Shown: positions 7,521-15,973, numbered from the stretch's first letter. The stretch is 51,832 bases of DNA from RYN-431 sp036388295 (GCA_036388295.1 DASVSC010000279.1:1-51832), one strand, 5' to 3'. Made by a program: numbers and translations. Notes: generated by a model not told the origin, from the letters alone.

Positions 7521-8813
7521 ATGACCTCACTGGATCGCTTCTTCCACATCACCGAACGCCGCAGCACCGTGGCCCGCGAAGTCCGCGGCGGGGTGACGAC
7601 GTTCCTGACGATGGCGTACATCCTGCTGGTGAACCCGTCGATCCTCGCGGCCGCCGGCATTCCGCCGACCGCCGCGGCGACATCGACGGCGCTGGCGGCG
7701 GGCTTGTGCTGTTTGATGATGGGGCTGTGGGCCAACTTCCCGATGGCCCTCGCCAGCGGCATGGGATTGAACGCCATCGTGGCGTTCCAGCTGACGCCCG
7801 CGGCCGGCTCCTGGCAGACGGCGATGGGGCTGATCGTCATCGAGGGCGTGGTCATCCTGCTGCTGGTGCTGGCCGGCCTGCGGGAAGCGGTGATGCACGC
7901 GATCCCGCGGCACCTGCGCACCGCCATCGGCGCCGGCATCGGATTATTTATCGCCGTCATCGGCCTGGAGAACGGCAAGCTGATCGTCGCGCACCCGGTC
8001 ACGCTTGTAACGGCCGGCAGCTTTCATGACCTGAACGCGGTCATCACCGTTCTGGGCCTGGCCGTGATCGCGGTGTTGATGATGTGGCGCGTGACGGGGG
8101 CGATCCTGATCGGCGTGGCCGTCTGCACGGTCATCGCCTTGCTCGCCGGTGTGACGAAGTGGCCCGGTGGCGGCTTTGCCCGGCCGGACTTCTCGGCGGT
8201 GTTTCAGGCGAACGTCGGCGACGCACTGAAATGGTCGTTCGTCCCGCTGATTCTGTCCGTGATGATGGTCGACTTTTTCGACACCCTCGGCACGGCGACG
8301 GCCGTCGCGGAAGAAGGAGATTTGGTCGACGACAATGGACGTATTCCGCGCGTCCGGCAGCTGCTGGCGGCCGACTCGATCGCGGCCAGCGTCGGCGGAT
8401 GGCTCGGGGCCAGCAGCGTGACCAGCTACATCGAATCCGCCAGCGGCGTCGCCGAAGGGGCACGCACCGGCCTGCACAGCGTGGTCGTCGGCGTCCTGTT
8501 CCTGCTGGCGATTCTGGCGGCCCCGCTGGCGGGTATCGTTCCCACCTGCGCGACTGCTCCGGCTCTTATTCTCGTCGGCTTCCTGATGATGACCCACGTG
8601 GCCGACATCGATTTCAAGAACTACGAACAGGCCATCCCGGCGTTCCTGACCATCCTGCTGATTCCGCTGACGTTCTCCATCGCCCACGGCGTCGGCTACG
8701 GATTCATCGCCCAAGTGGTGCTCAGCGTCGCCCGCGGCAATGCCCGGCGCGTGCACCCGTTGATGTACGGGGTGGCCGCGGCATTCGTCGCGTTCTTCGT
8801 TTTCGAGAAGTGA
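7521..8813 (+). CDS. AzgA-type purine permease (NCS2 family)
   Basis: 430-residue inner-membrane transporter of the AzgA/PbuG group, expected to import adenine, guanine or hypoxanthine with protons. The N-terminus MTSLDRFFHITERRSTVARE leads to the conserved GGVTTFLTMAYILLVNP. Next is FPMALASGMGLNAIVAF in the substrate-binding scaffold helix and, in the second half, FFDTLGTATAVAE and GASSVTSYIESASGVAEGARTG, all signatures of this subfamily. About 12-14 membrane segments are expected from the hydrophobic pattern. Monocistronic; no purine riboswitch is recognisable upstream, and the spacer is occupied by palindromic repeats. Substrate range is inferred from family. Confidence 0.92.
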   Translation: MTSLDRFFHITERRSTVAREVRGGVTTFLTMAYILLVNPSILAAAGIPPTAAATSTALAAGLCCLMMGLWANFPMALASGMGLNAIVAFQLTPAAGSWQTAMGLIVIEGVVILLLVLAGLREAVMHAIPRHLRTAIGAGIGLFIAVIGLENGKLIVAHPVTLVTAGSFHDLNAVITVLGLAVIAVLMMWRVTGAILIGVAVCTVIALLAGVTKWPGGGFARPDFSAVFQANVGDALKWSFVPLILSVMMVDFFDTLGTATAVAEEGDLVDDNGRIPRVRQLLAADSIAASVGGWLGASSVTSYIESASGVAEGARTGLHSVVVGVLFLLAILAAPLAGIVPTCATAPALILVGFLMMTHVADIDFKNYEQAIPAFLTILLIPLTFSIAHGVGYGFIAQVVLSVARGNARRVHPLMYGVAAAFVAFFVFEK

Positions 8814-8828
8814 AAAACGGTTTGGAAG

Positions 8829-8851
8829 ACGCGCGGGTTTACACCCGCGGC
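8829..8851. repeat. Third copy of the CGCGGGTTTACACCCGCG palindrome
   Basis: Same palindromic core as in the pair at 7406-7487. It lies between the convergent ends of the permease and GNAT genes, where it could act as a bidirectional hairpin, though no T-run is present. Confidence 0.65.
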
Positions 8852-8856
8852 TCGAA

Positions 8857-9390
8857 TCAGTCGTATTCCGCAGGCAGCACCGGAATGCTGACGCCGCGAG
8901 GCGTCGGAATCGCCAGCGGCGCGTCGATCTGTGGGACGTCGTACAACTCACGCACCATCGCGATTTCGTCACAAGCAAGATTTTTCGGGCACCGCACGCA
9001 TTCGCTCCAGACCTTCAGGGGCAGCGATTCCTTTTCGACCACGACGAAGCCGAGCTTTTCAAAGAAGCCCTGCTCGTAGGTCAGACTCATCAGCTTACGG
9101 ATGCCCAATCGGCGAGCGTCTTCGACGCACCATTCCACCAACGAGCGCCCGATGCCACGGCCGAAGTAGTCGGTGTCGACGGCCAGTGAGCGAATCTCGG
9201 CCATGTCCGACCAGACCACGCCCAGGGCCACGCAGCCGACGGCTTCGCCGTCGACGTCGTAGACGGCGAAGTCGCGAATGTTCTCGTAGAGCTGCGAGAA
9301 GTTCTTAAAGAGCATCCGCCCGCGCTCGGCGTGGCTGTTGATGATCTCCTGGATGCGGGGAACGTCGATGATTCTGGCGGGTCGTACCAT
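8857..9390 (-). CDS. GNAT N-acetyltransferase, short ArgA-like
   Basis: 177-residue GNAT-fold acetyltransferase of the short, stand-alone group often annotated as N-acetylglutamate synthase (first step of arginine synthesis). The start MVRPARIIDVPRIQEIINSH is typical of the group. The acetyl-CoA binding motif A is LAVDTDYFGRGIGRSLV (Q/RxxGxG/A type), followed by YEQGFFEKLGF. A CPKNLACDEIAM segment near residues 138-149 gives a conserved Cys pair and acidic residue. The amino-acid kinase domain of classical ArgA is absent. A good minus-strand TATAAT lies 14 nt upstream of the start. Glutamate as substrate is likely but not provable here. Confidence 0.75.
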   Translation of the reverse strand: MVRPARIIDVPRIQEIINSHAERGRMLFKNFSQLYENIRDFAVYDVDGEAVGCVALGVVWSDMAEIRSLAVDTDYFGRGIGRSLVEWCVEDARRLGIRKLMSLTYEQGFFEKLGFVVVEKESLPLKVWSECVRCPKNLACDEIAMVRELYDVPQIDAPLAIPTPRGVSIPVLPAEYD

Positions 9391-9404
9391 CGTGGCTGTC
9401 GCTG

Positions 9405-9410
9405 ATTATA
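9405..9410 (-). promoter_or_regulatory. -10 hexamer for the GNAT gene, inside a small palindrome
   Basis: Minus-strand TATAAT, 14 nt before the start codon. It lies inside CTGAT-TAT-ATCAG (9402-9414), so a symmetric DNA-binding protein could overlap the promoter. Confidence 0.4.
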
Positions 9411-9467
9411 TCAGTTCCGGACCGGCTTGCCTTGAACTTTTTAGCGGTCTCCTAACACGGATTCTGC

Positions 9468-9473
9468 TACATT
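9468..9473 (+). promoter_or_regulatory. Extended -10 for the S1/P1-like nuclease gene
   Basis: TGC-TACATT ends 7 nt before ATG 9481. There is no Shine-Dalgarno, so a leaderless transcript is plausible. Confidence 0.35.
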
Positions 9474-9480
9474 CGCCGCG

Positions 9481-10578
9481 ATGGCCAAAACGAATTTCCT
9501 GGCGGGCGCTTTACTGGTCGCACTCCTTGGCAGTCAGGCGCACGCCTGGGGCACCAAGGAGCACATCCTGCTGACCAATCTGGCGGCCCAGCGGGTGATT
9601 GCCGATCCCGCCACGCCGCCGGCCATGAAAGAGTGGCTGCGGGCGGTTTGCCCGGACCTGGGCACGGTGGAGTCGCAAAAGCAGTTCTTCCTGACCGGCA
9701 AAGTCGGCGTCACGAAGAAGGACGCCACCGGCATGTCGCTCTGGTGCATCGAGCCCGACAACCGGGCCGGCGACCGGAACACGATGATCCAGCCGTTCAA
9801 CATGCCCGAACGGCCGTTGCACTTTGTGGACGTCGAAGAGCTGCACGCCGAGATCGACCGCCGGGCGTACCAGCACGACATGTCGAATAACGTCGATCTG
9901 GCGACCGTGCCGCGAGATCTGGCGGACAAGCGGTGGGAAAAGGCCGGCGTCCTGCCGTTCGCCGTGGAGCATTGCTACAAAAAGCTGGTGGAGTCGATCA
10001 AGGCGGGCCGGCTGGGCGACGTAAAAGAGTCTGCCGCCGACGCCGACAGTGCCCTGGTCTGGGCCGGCCGGCTGGCTCACTATTTGGAAGACAACACGCA
10101 ACCGCTGCACGCGACGGCCGACTACCAGAGCCGCAGCTATTTCGCCGACCGCCGCGGCGCGCCGAACATCCATTCCGAGATGGAATACAAGATGAACGAT
10201 GACGATAAGCACTTATGGCCGAAACTGCGGGCCGACTACTGGAAAGCGTTCAGCGATCAACTCAAAGTGGCCAAAGACCCGGTCCAGACGAAGGACCTGT
10301 GGATGGCAACTCTGGAAGTCGCGCAGACGAGCTACAAAGAACTCCCGCTGATCGGCCTGGCGGCGATGGACGCGTCGGGCCAACAGGGCACACCGGACAA
10401 GCCGACGGGGCGGGCGGGGCCGGTCGATACGGAGAAGTTTTTCCGCTATTCGTCCGCTGTCACCGGCCGGCACGAGACCGTGCTGCAGATGAAGGCCCGC
10501 CAGCAGGCGTGGGCCGTGGTCCGCGTCGCCCGGATTTGGCAGCAGGCGTGGGCCGAGGCGGGGCAGAAGGCGGAATAA
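9481..10578 (+). CDS. Secreted S1/P1-like nuclease / zinc phospholipase C fold
   Basis: 365-residue exported protein. A signal peptide ends at residue 22 (SQAHA), leaving Trp23 as the mature N-terminus. This matters because in S1/P1 nucleases and zinc phospholipase C the N-terminal Trp amine and carbonyl bind the trinuclear Zn site. Further family features are AWGTKEH (His ligand), LAHYLEDNTQPLHATADY (the HxxxD...H cluster near residues 200-217) and NIHSEMEY (His/Glu ligands near 231). It probably degrades single-stranded nucleic acid or phosphoesters in the periplasm. Which of the two activities applies is not certain. It is transcribed alone from a probably leaderless promoter, divergent from the GNAT gene. 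Confidence 0.85.
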   Translation: MAKTNFLAGALLVALLGSQAHAWGTKEHILLTNLAAQRVIADPATPPAMKEWLRAVCPDLGTVESQKQFFLTGKVGVTKKDATGMSLWCIEPDNRAGDRNTMIQPFNMPERPLHFVDVEELHAEIDRRAYQHDMSNNVDLATVPRDLADKRWEKAGVLPFAVEHCYKKLVESIKAGRLGDVKESAADADSALVWAGRLAHYLEDNTQPLHATADYQSRSYFADRRGAPNIHSEMEYKMNDDDKHLWPKLRADYWKAFSDQLKVAKDPVQTKDLWMATLEVAQTSYKELPLIGLAAMDASGQQGTPDKPTGRAGPVDTEKFFRYSSAVTGRHETVLQMKARQQAWAVVRVARIWQQAWAEAGQKAE

Positions 10579-10603
10579 GCGTTGAGACGATGCGCGTACG
10601 GCG

Positions 10604-11494
10604 TCAGCGGATTTCCATTGCCACGATCGTCAGATCATCCTTCGGCAGCAGGCTGCCGTTGGTGGCGTCGAGGTGATCCGCAATGCTCTGCAGGATTGCG
10701 GCCGTGGTCATGCCCTGGCGGCTGAGCAATTCGGTGCGCCACCGTTCCGTGTCGGCGGTCGATTCGTCGGTGAACGCCACTTCAATCCCGTCGGTGTAAC
10801 AAAACACTCGGTCGCCCTGACACAGTTGGACCCGGCAGTCGTGGAACGGCTCGTTCGGGAAGATCCCCAGCAGCGCCCCTTCGCATTTCAGGTCGCGCAG
10901 CTCGCCGTCGCGGAGCAACACGGGGTTCGGGTGGCCGCCGGTCGAGAAGGCCAGTTCCAGCGTCTTCGTGTTGATCGTGCCGTACGCCGCGGTGGCGAAG
11001 GTGGCGTGGCTCAGGTCTTGGGCGCACAGCGAATTGTTCAGCCGCGCGATCGTCTGTGACGGCTCGAGCAGGCGGTAGGTGCCGTCGCCGACCTCCTTCG
11101 TCACGAGCGCGTTTTTCATGAACATGGTCAGCAGCGCTGCCGGCATGCCGTGGCCGACGGCGTCAGCGACGTAAAAGCCGACGTGCGACTCGTCCAACCG
11201 CATCACGTCGTACAAGTCGCCGCTCACATAACCGGCGGGGCGGTACAGCGTGTGGAAATGAACGCCGCCCGTCTGCGGCAGCTTCTTCGGCAGGAAGTCA
11301 CGCTGCAGGCGGGCGGCGAGGCGCTGCTCCTCGTCCAACCGCTGCATGGCCCCGTTAACGACCGCGTCGCGGCGCTTCATCTGGTCCAGTTCGAGCGACA
11401 AGCGGGCGACCTGACCGGCCAATCCGTCCAACTGCGTGTCCAGCGTGTTGAACGCGTGCGGCAAGGCGGGCAGTAGCGGGGCGGTGGGTGACAT
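10604..11494 (-). CDS. SpoIIE/RsbU-type PP2C serine phosphatase
   Basis: 296-residue cytosolic phosphatase of the SpoIIE branch of PP2C, the kind that dephosphorylates STAS-domain anti-anti-sigma factors. The N-terminal 70 residues are a coiled coil (LDGLAGQVARLSLELDQMKR). The phosphatase domain begins at QRDFLPKKLP and has SGDLYDVMRL, VADAVGHGMPAALLTM (metal-binding Asp, GHG), STGGHPNPVL, and the C-terminal LPKDDLTIVAMEI (metal Asp). I choose ATG 11494; GTG 11539 after an AGGGG is an alternative adding 15 residues. No STAS or RsbW partner is encoded in the window. Downstream neighbours look unrelated. Confidence 0.85.
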   Translation of the reverse strand: MSPTAPLLPALPHAFNTLDTQLDGLAGQVARLSLELDQMKRRDAVVNGAMQRLDEEQRLAARLQRDFLPKKLPQTGGVHFHTLYRPAGYVSGDLYDVMRLDESHVGFYVADAVGHGMPAALLTMFMKNALVTKEVGDGTYRLLEPSQTIARLNNSLCAQDLSHATFATAAYGTINTKTLELAFSTGGHPNPVLLRDGELRDLKCEGALLGIFPNEPFHDCRVQLCQGDRVFCYTDGIEVAFTDESTADTERWRTELLSRQGMTTAAILQSIADHLDATNGSLLPKDDLTIVAMEIR

Positions 11495-11617
11495 AGTGCG
11501 GTACGGTCGCCACAAGCCGCGGCGGCCAATCCCTGTCACCCCTTTCGAATCGATCGTCGCGGCAGTTAAGACATTGGCTGGTAATCCACCGGCGGCGGCG
11601 ATTACCGGACGCCCCGA

Positions 11618-12106
11618 TTACTTAACGGACGCCATCAGCTCAGGGGGCAGGGCCAGCTTCTGTCCTACCGCCAGGTTCAGCTTCGCCGCGACGCCGGCAT
11701 TCAGTTCGATCGCGTACGTCGCGGGCTCCTCACTGGGGGCGCTGCTCAGGTCGTACGCCCGCATCGTCTTGATCGCCACGATTCGGCCGGCGTGGTCGGC
11801 GTAGACGATGTCGAGGTCGATCGGCGTGTTCTTCATCCAGAACGCCAGCGGCCGCTCCACAGGGAAGACGAAAATCATCCCCCGGTCGGCCGGCATCTGA
11901 CGCGTGTACATCAGGCCTTTTTCCCGCTCCGCGTCGTCGTCCGCCACCTGCAGCGTCACCGACGCGTTGCCGAGCGTTATCGTCACCGTCGGCAAGGCCT
12001 GCGGCTGCGGCTGAGACGTCGGCGCGGGCGGCTCGGCGTGGCAGCCCGCGGTGAGTAGCAGCGACCACGCGACGGCCAAGGACTTTGTGCGGGCTGGGCG
12101 GCTCAT
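11618..12106 (-). CDS. DUF192 lipoprotein
   Basis: 162-residue protein with a lipoprotein signal (LLLTAGC, Cys22) and a DUF192 domain from about residue 45: a small beta-rich domain with KGLMYTRQMPADRGMIFVF and FWMKNTPIDLDIVYAD, both diagnostic. The function of the family is unknown. A Pro/Gln-rich linker (PAPTSQPQPQ) separates it from the membrane anchor. The start overlaps the stop of the upstream membrane protein by four bases (ATGA), so it is translationally coupled in the maf-membrane protein-DUF192 operon. Confidence 0.88.
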   Translation of the reverse strand: MSRPARTKSLAVAWSLLLTAGCHAEPPAPTSQPQPQALPTVTITLGNASVTLQVADDDAEREKGLMYTRQMPADRGMIFVFPVERPLAFWMKNTPIDLDIVYADHAGRIVAIKTMRAYDLSSAPSEEPATYAIELNAGVAAKLNLAVGQKLALPPELMASVK

Positions 12107-12444
12107 TTCTCTCGGCTCCGTCTGGCGTCGTTCATTTTTCGCGTCAGCCTCAAATCGACGTAGGCCAGGAACAGGACGAACGGGAGCAGGATCACGACCG
12201 CGCTCAGGCAGAGCATGATCGCGATCGGGTTGCCCCGAAGGTCCGCGATGCGAAAGCCGACGTAAAACGCGACGGCGATCAGCACCAGGCCGGCCCCGCC
12301 CCAGCGCCGCAGACGAATACGCAGCTTATTGTCCGCCGGCCGTTCGAACTCACCCAGGCGCTCGGCGTGGCCCGCGTGCATCAGGTAGTACCACCCGGCC
12401 GCGGCGCAGAGGAGCGACAAAATAGTCGGCACGATCGAGCTCAC
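12103..12444 (-). CDS. Small integral membrane protein
   Basis: 113 residues with three hydrophobic segments, at about 4-21, 50-66 and 75-98. There is a basic loop after the first (DNKLRIRLRRWG) and a strongly basic C-terminus (TRKMNDARRSREK). I do not recognise a family. It is coupled at both ends by four-base overlaps: to maf upstream and to the DUF192 lipoprotein downstream. The overlaps and normal GC-rich codon use support it as a real gene. Confidence 0.75.
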   Translation of the reverse strand: MSSIVPTILSLLCAAAGWYYLMHAGHAERLGEFERPADNKLRIRLRRWGGAGLVLIAVAFYVGFRIADLRGNPIAIMLCLSAVVILLPFVLFLAYVDLRLTRKMNDARRSREK

Positions 12445-13004
12445 GGCGGACCGCCGGACGGCGTCAGGAGCGTCTCCACCAAGTCCATCGGCAGGCCGAC
12501 CACATTATCGGCCGCGCCGCTGACGCAGGTGACGAACGGATCGGGGTCCTGAATGCCGTAGCCGCCCGCCTTGCCGCGCCATTCGCCGGAGGCGACGTAG
12601 TCGTTGAGTTCCTGGTCGGTCAGGGCGCGCATGGTGACTTCGGAAACCGAATGGTCCACCGCCTCGGCCGCGGGCGAGACGACGGCGACGCCGGTGATGA
12701 CGCGGTGCGTCGTACCGGACAGTCCGCTCAACATGCGACGGGCGTCGTCGGCGTCGGCTGGCTTACCAAGCAATGTTTCACCCAATGCAACGACGGTGTC
12801 GGCCCCAATGACACAGGCGTCGGCGTGCCGCTGGGCTACGGTTCGCGCTTTCGCCAGGGCGAGGTATTTCGCCACGCCCACGGCATCCAGACCGGCCGGC
12901 AGGTCGGTTTCGTCGATGTCGGCAGGATCGGATTCGAAATCGTATCCCGCCTCCCGCATCAGGCGGACGCGCTGCGGCGAGCTGGAGGCCAGAACGATCT
13001 GCAT
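12441..13004 (-). CDS. maf: Maf family nucleotide pyrophosphatase
   Basis: 187-residue Maf/YhdE-type house-cleaning enzyme, hydrolysing non-canonical or excess nucleoside triphosphates to monophosphate and pyrophosphate. The start MQIVLASSSPQR is the family hallmark (SxxR near the active site). VIGADTVVALGETLLGKP supplies the catalytic Asp region, followed by THRVITGVAVV and the C-terminal GGYGIQD(P)DPFV with VVGLPMDLVETLL. First gene of a tightly overlapping three-gene operon. Subtype (dTTP/UTP or 7-methyl-GTP) cannot be fixed from sequence by eye. Confidence 0.92.
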   Translation of the reverse strand: MQIVLASSSPQRVRLMREAGYDFESDPADIDETDLPAGLDAVGVAKYLALAKARTVAQRHADACVIGADTVVALGETLLGKPADADDARRMLSGLSGTTHRVITGVAVVSPAAEAVDHSVSEVTMRALTDQELNDYVASGEWRGKAGGYGIQDPDPFVTCVSGAADNVVGLPMDLVETLLTPSGGPP

Positions 13005-13030
13005 GCACCCGCCCCGTTAGAACGTAACGG

Positions 13031-13402
13031 CTAGAACTTAACGGCGGCGTCGCCGACCCGGGGCGCGCGTTTGCCGGGCTCGAACCGGACGGTCAGTCCC
13101 TCCGGCTCGACCTTCACGACCGAGCCATTGGTCAGCACCGTTTGTTCCGCGTCCAGGAACGTCACAATCTGGCCTTCCTGGACGACGCCCGTATCGATCT
13201 GGCTGACGAAAGCGAACGGCTGGTCGCCCAGAACGGCCGAGACGACGCCGACCCGGGCGTTCGGGAAGCTGACCCGGTAGGCGTTGCGGATCGATTCGAT
13301 TTGCTCGGCCGTCGGTGACGGCGACATCGACGCCGAGTTTTGCCTGCTCGCGCAGCCACAGATCAAGGCGACGGACAGGGCGAATGCTGCAATACGTTTC
13401 AT
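13031..13402 (-). CDS. Hypothetical lipoprotein
   Basis: 123-residue predicted lipoprotein: signal MKRIAAFALSVALICGC with Cys17. A Ser-rich spacer follows, then a soluble domain of beta-strand alternation (VGVVSAVLGDQPFAFVSQID, VQEGQIVTFLD, GLTVRFEPGKR). This resembles the small beta-barrel repeats found in several envelope proteins, but I cannot assign a family. I choose ATG 13402 because AGAGGA sits 5 nt upstream and the signal peptide starts there; a longer frame to 13498 lacks this logic. It ends 27 bp before maf on the same strand, so they may share a transcript. Confidence 0.7.
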   Translation of the reverse strand: MKRIAAFALSVALICGCASRQNSASMSPSPTAEQIESIRNAYRVSFPNARVGVVSAVLGDQPFAFVSQIDTGVVQEGQIVTFLDAEQTVLTNGSVVKVEPEGLTVRFEPGKRAPRVGDAAVKF

Positions 13403-13551
13403 GGAGTCCTCTTCTCGCCGCATCAAAACGGAACGGCTGCGGCGTAGCAAGCGTAGCGCATTCAGACGCCAGGGGGAGTTTGGTGAAAGTTTTTTCACGA
13501 CCCGGCCCGATAACGACAGTAGGCCCTATGGGCTGAAGGAGCACGAAGCAG

Positions 13552-13905
13552 ATGACGTTGACCTGTGACCGACCGACCGTAAGCCAGTCGACTGACCGAC
13601 GCCGTGACGAACGCTTCGACGACCGGCGTCTGGTGCAGTTGTTCGAGCCCTTCTCCGGGCAGTTCTTCGCGGGCCTGACGTGCAACGTCAGCTCGGCCGG
13701 CATCTGCGTGCGGCTGCCGGCGGAGATCAACCTTCGGGCGGGACGCTTCGTGACCGTTCACGGCGCCGGCGACGTCGGCCCGCGTGGCGGCCGACAGGGT
13801 CCGATCACCGCCCGCGTGGTCTGGGCCATGACCGACGCGCAGGACGAGGACGTTGTACTGGTGGGGCTCGAACTGTACGCCGCCGCCATTTCCGCCGCGG
13901 CATAA
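13552..13905 (+). CDS. PilZ domain protein
   Basis: 117-residue single-domain PilZ protein, a cyclic di-GMP receptor. The N-terminal arginine motif RRRDERFDDRR (RxxxR) at about residues 16-26 and the CNVSSAGICVRLP element (D/NxSxxG) at about 44-56 are the two c-di-GMP-binding elements. The remaining strands (FVTVHGAGDV, ARVVWAMTD, VLVGLELY) complete the barrel. It lies 94 bp upstream of a membrane SpoIIE phosphatase on the same strand, so c-di-GMP may feed into that partner-switching input. A diguanylate cyclase is encoded at 25114-26097. Start ATG 13552 gives the Arg motif near the N-terminus, as usual. Confidence 0.85.
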   Translation: MTLTCDRPTVSQSTDRRRDERFDDRRLVQLFEPFSGQFFAGLTCNVSSAGICVRLPAEINLRAGRFVTVHGAGDVGPRGGRQGPITARVVWAMTDAQDEDVVLVGLELYAAAISAAA

Positions 13906-13999
13906 GCCGCCGGCCGTATTCGCGACATTATTTCCCTTACACCCGCCCGCCTGCCCGGTTATCGTGGCCGCGGGCGGTGTCACTTCTCCGCCCGCCGGC

Positions 14000-15739
14000 A
14001 TGATTGCGGGCAAGACGATTTATCCTCGACGGGTGTTCGCCGTCCATGGCCTTCTGCTGCTCGCCGTCCTGGCGTCGGCGTATCTGTCCGTGCGCGCGCA
14101 GTACGAAGCGCTACGCGACAGCCAACTGGAAGAGGCGCGGACCGACCAGCAGCTTACCACGCGCGTGGGCGCGTTCGCCCTGCAGACCCAGTTTCAGTTG
14201 CTCATCAGCGGCCTGACCGCACTCGACCGCGATGAAGCGCTGAGCCCGACAGTCCCCACGAATTGGCTGAACGCTTTGGCCTTGGTCGATACCCGCTCCG
14301 GGCAATGGCAGACCGTCCGGCAGGGTGATGCCGCGTCGATCACAAAGATCATCCGTGAGGCAGAATGGGTCACCCGTGTCACGAGCCCGACGGCGGCGGT
14401 TCTGCCCTCCGACGCCGGCATCGCCGTGGCCGTACCCCTGCGCGACGGACGGCATGTCGCCGTCGCGCTGTTGTCGCCCGCCCAGATCACGCAGGACATG
14501 CAGTCGTTCACGCAGCGGGCGGGAACAGCCAGCACACCCTCCAGCGTCGCGTCCCACGCCATCCTGACCGCCGACGACGGACGCGTGCTGGCCAGTTCGA
14601 CGCCTGCGCGCGCCGGCGTTTGGCTGCAGGCTTCGCTCGACCCGGCCGTGGCGCGGCAGTTCAACACGATGCTAGCGTCAGGCAACGCGGGCTCTGAACT
14701 CATCAGCGCCGGCGGCACGACGGTGCTGTCCGTGCAATCGTTTGCCGTACTGCCAGGCATCCGTTGGCACGTCGTGGCGGTGCGTCCGGACGTGTCGGCG
14801 GCCCTGAGCGAAAAGCTTCGGCCGCTGTTCTGGCAGCTGCTGTCGCAGTCGGCGCTGATGCTGGCGGCGGTCGCGATTGTTCTCGTCTCCACCACCGTCA
14901 GCCTCACACGGGGCCGGCGGCGGATCGAACGGCTGCGGACGGAGATGCTGAACCGCGACCTGCAGAAGGCCCGCCGCATTCAGCTGAACTGGCTGCCCGC
15001 GCCGCAATTCGACGGCGAATACGTCCGCATCGCGGCCGAGAACAAACCGGCGCTGCACATCAGCGGCGACTTCTACAACTGGTTCGAACTGCCGCGCGGC
15101 GAAGACGACCCGACCCACAAGACCGTCATCGTCATCGGCGACGTCAGCGGCCACGGCCTGCCCGCGGCGTTCCTGATGGCGACGACACAGTTGCTGGTCC
15201 GCAACCTGATGCCTCGCGTCCGCGACCCCGGCGCCTGCCTCGGCGAGATCAACCGCCAGCTCTGCACGCTCGTCTACAACGGCCAGTTCGTCACGATGAT
15301 GATCCTGGTCATCGACCACGACAACGCCGGCCTGGAAATCGCCTCGGCAGGGCATCACGCGCCGCTATTGAAGCGTGACGGCGTGGCCGAAAGTCTGCCG
15401 ATCGACCCGCAGTTGGTCGTCGGTGTCGATGAAACGGTCGAATACCAAACCCAACGCTTCCGCACCCGCCCCGGCGACGCCTTCCTGTTGTTCACTGACG
15501 GCGCGATCGAAATGACCGACCCGAACGGCGAGCAGTTCCGCCTGGATCGTCTGGCCCAGGCCTTCGCCGCGGCGAATGGCACGCCGTGCGAGACGGTCGC
15601 GGCGATCAACCGAACGCTCGACGCCTTCCGCGGCGAAGCGGATCCCGAAGACGATCTGACGCTGATGGCGGCCCAGATCACCACCGCCGGCATCGACGCG
15701 CCGGTCGCCGGCAATCCTTCGCTCGCGACGAGCAACTAG
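14000..15739 (+). CDS. Membrane SpoIIE-type phosphatase with periplasmic sensor
   Basis: 579 residues. A membrane helix at about 12-30 (VFAVHGLLLLAVLASAYLSV) and another at about 275-300 enclose a periplasmic region of about 240 residues with two beta-rich subdomains, consistent with a dCACHE-like sensor. The cytoplasmic part starts with RDLQKARRIQLNWLPAP, the SpoIIE entry motif. SGDFYNWFEL, VIGDVSGHGLPAAFLM (metal Asp and GHG), SAGHHAPLL and DPEDDLTLMAAQI (metal Asp) follow. It should dephosphorylate an anti-anti-sigma protein in response to an extracellular signal. I start at ATG 14000; the frame is open to 13853, but that overlaps the PilZ gene and encodes Pro-rich text. Confidence 0.85.
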   Translation: MIAGKTIYPRRVFAVHGLLLLAVLASAYLSVRAQYEALRDSQLEEARTDQQLTTRVGAFALQTQFQLLISGLTALDRDEALSPTVPTNWLNALALVDTRSGQWQTVRQGDAASITKIIREAEWVTRVTSPTAAVLPSDAGIAVAVPLRDGRHVAVALLSPAQITQDMQSFTQRAGTASTPSSVASHAILTADDGRVLASSTPARAGVWLQASLDPAVARQFNTMLASGNAGSELISAGGTTVLSVQSFAVLPGIRWHVVAVRPDVSAALSEKLRPLFWQLLSQSALMLAAVAIVLVSTTVSLTRGRRRIERLRTEMLNRDLQKARRIQLNWLPAPQFDGEYVRIAAENKPALHISGDFYNWFELPRGEDDPTHKTVIVIGDVSGHGLPAAFLMATTQLLVRNLMPRVRDPGACLGEINRQLCTLVYNGQFVTMMILVIDHDNAGLEIASAGHHAPLLKRDGVAESLPIDPQLVVGVDETVEYQTQRFRTRPGDAFLLFTDGAIEMTDPNGEQFRLDRLAQAFAAANGTPCETVAAINRTLDAFRGEADPEDDLTLMAAQITTAGIDAPVAGNPSLATSN

Positions 15740-15772
15740 AACGTCGCGCCCTTCCGTCAAGCGGCCTCTTGC

Positions 15773-15914
15773 TCCCTCTCCCGGTATGGCCGGGAGAGGG
15801 CTGGGGTGAGGGCTTCGACAGGGCGATCTGGAACGTCGGCTGAAGCGATCCCCGATGACTACTTTCGTCGCCGGCCCTCACCCTAACCCTCTCCCGGCCA
15901 TACCGGGAGAGGGG
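15773..15914. repeat. REP-like pair, intergenic copy
   Basis: Copies at 15773-15813 and 15873-15914 share the CCCTCTCCCGG/CCGGGAGAGGG palindrome and the GTGAGGG tails. The pair is the reverse complement of the one inside mutL (4223-4420), including the order of the two tail variants. The spacer is about 59 bp here versus 113 bp in mutL. It separates the phosphatase from the convergent lipoprotein gene. Confidence 0.85.
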
Positions 15915-15973
15915 ACCAGACGCCGTGATGTCGAAAGGTTCATCGCGTTGAAGCGACATCTTTCGCGCTCGAT

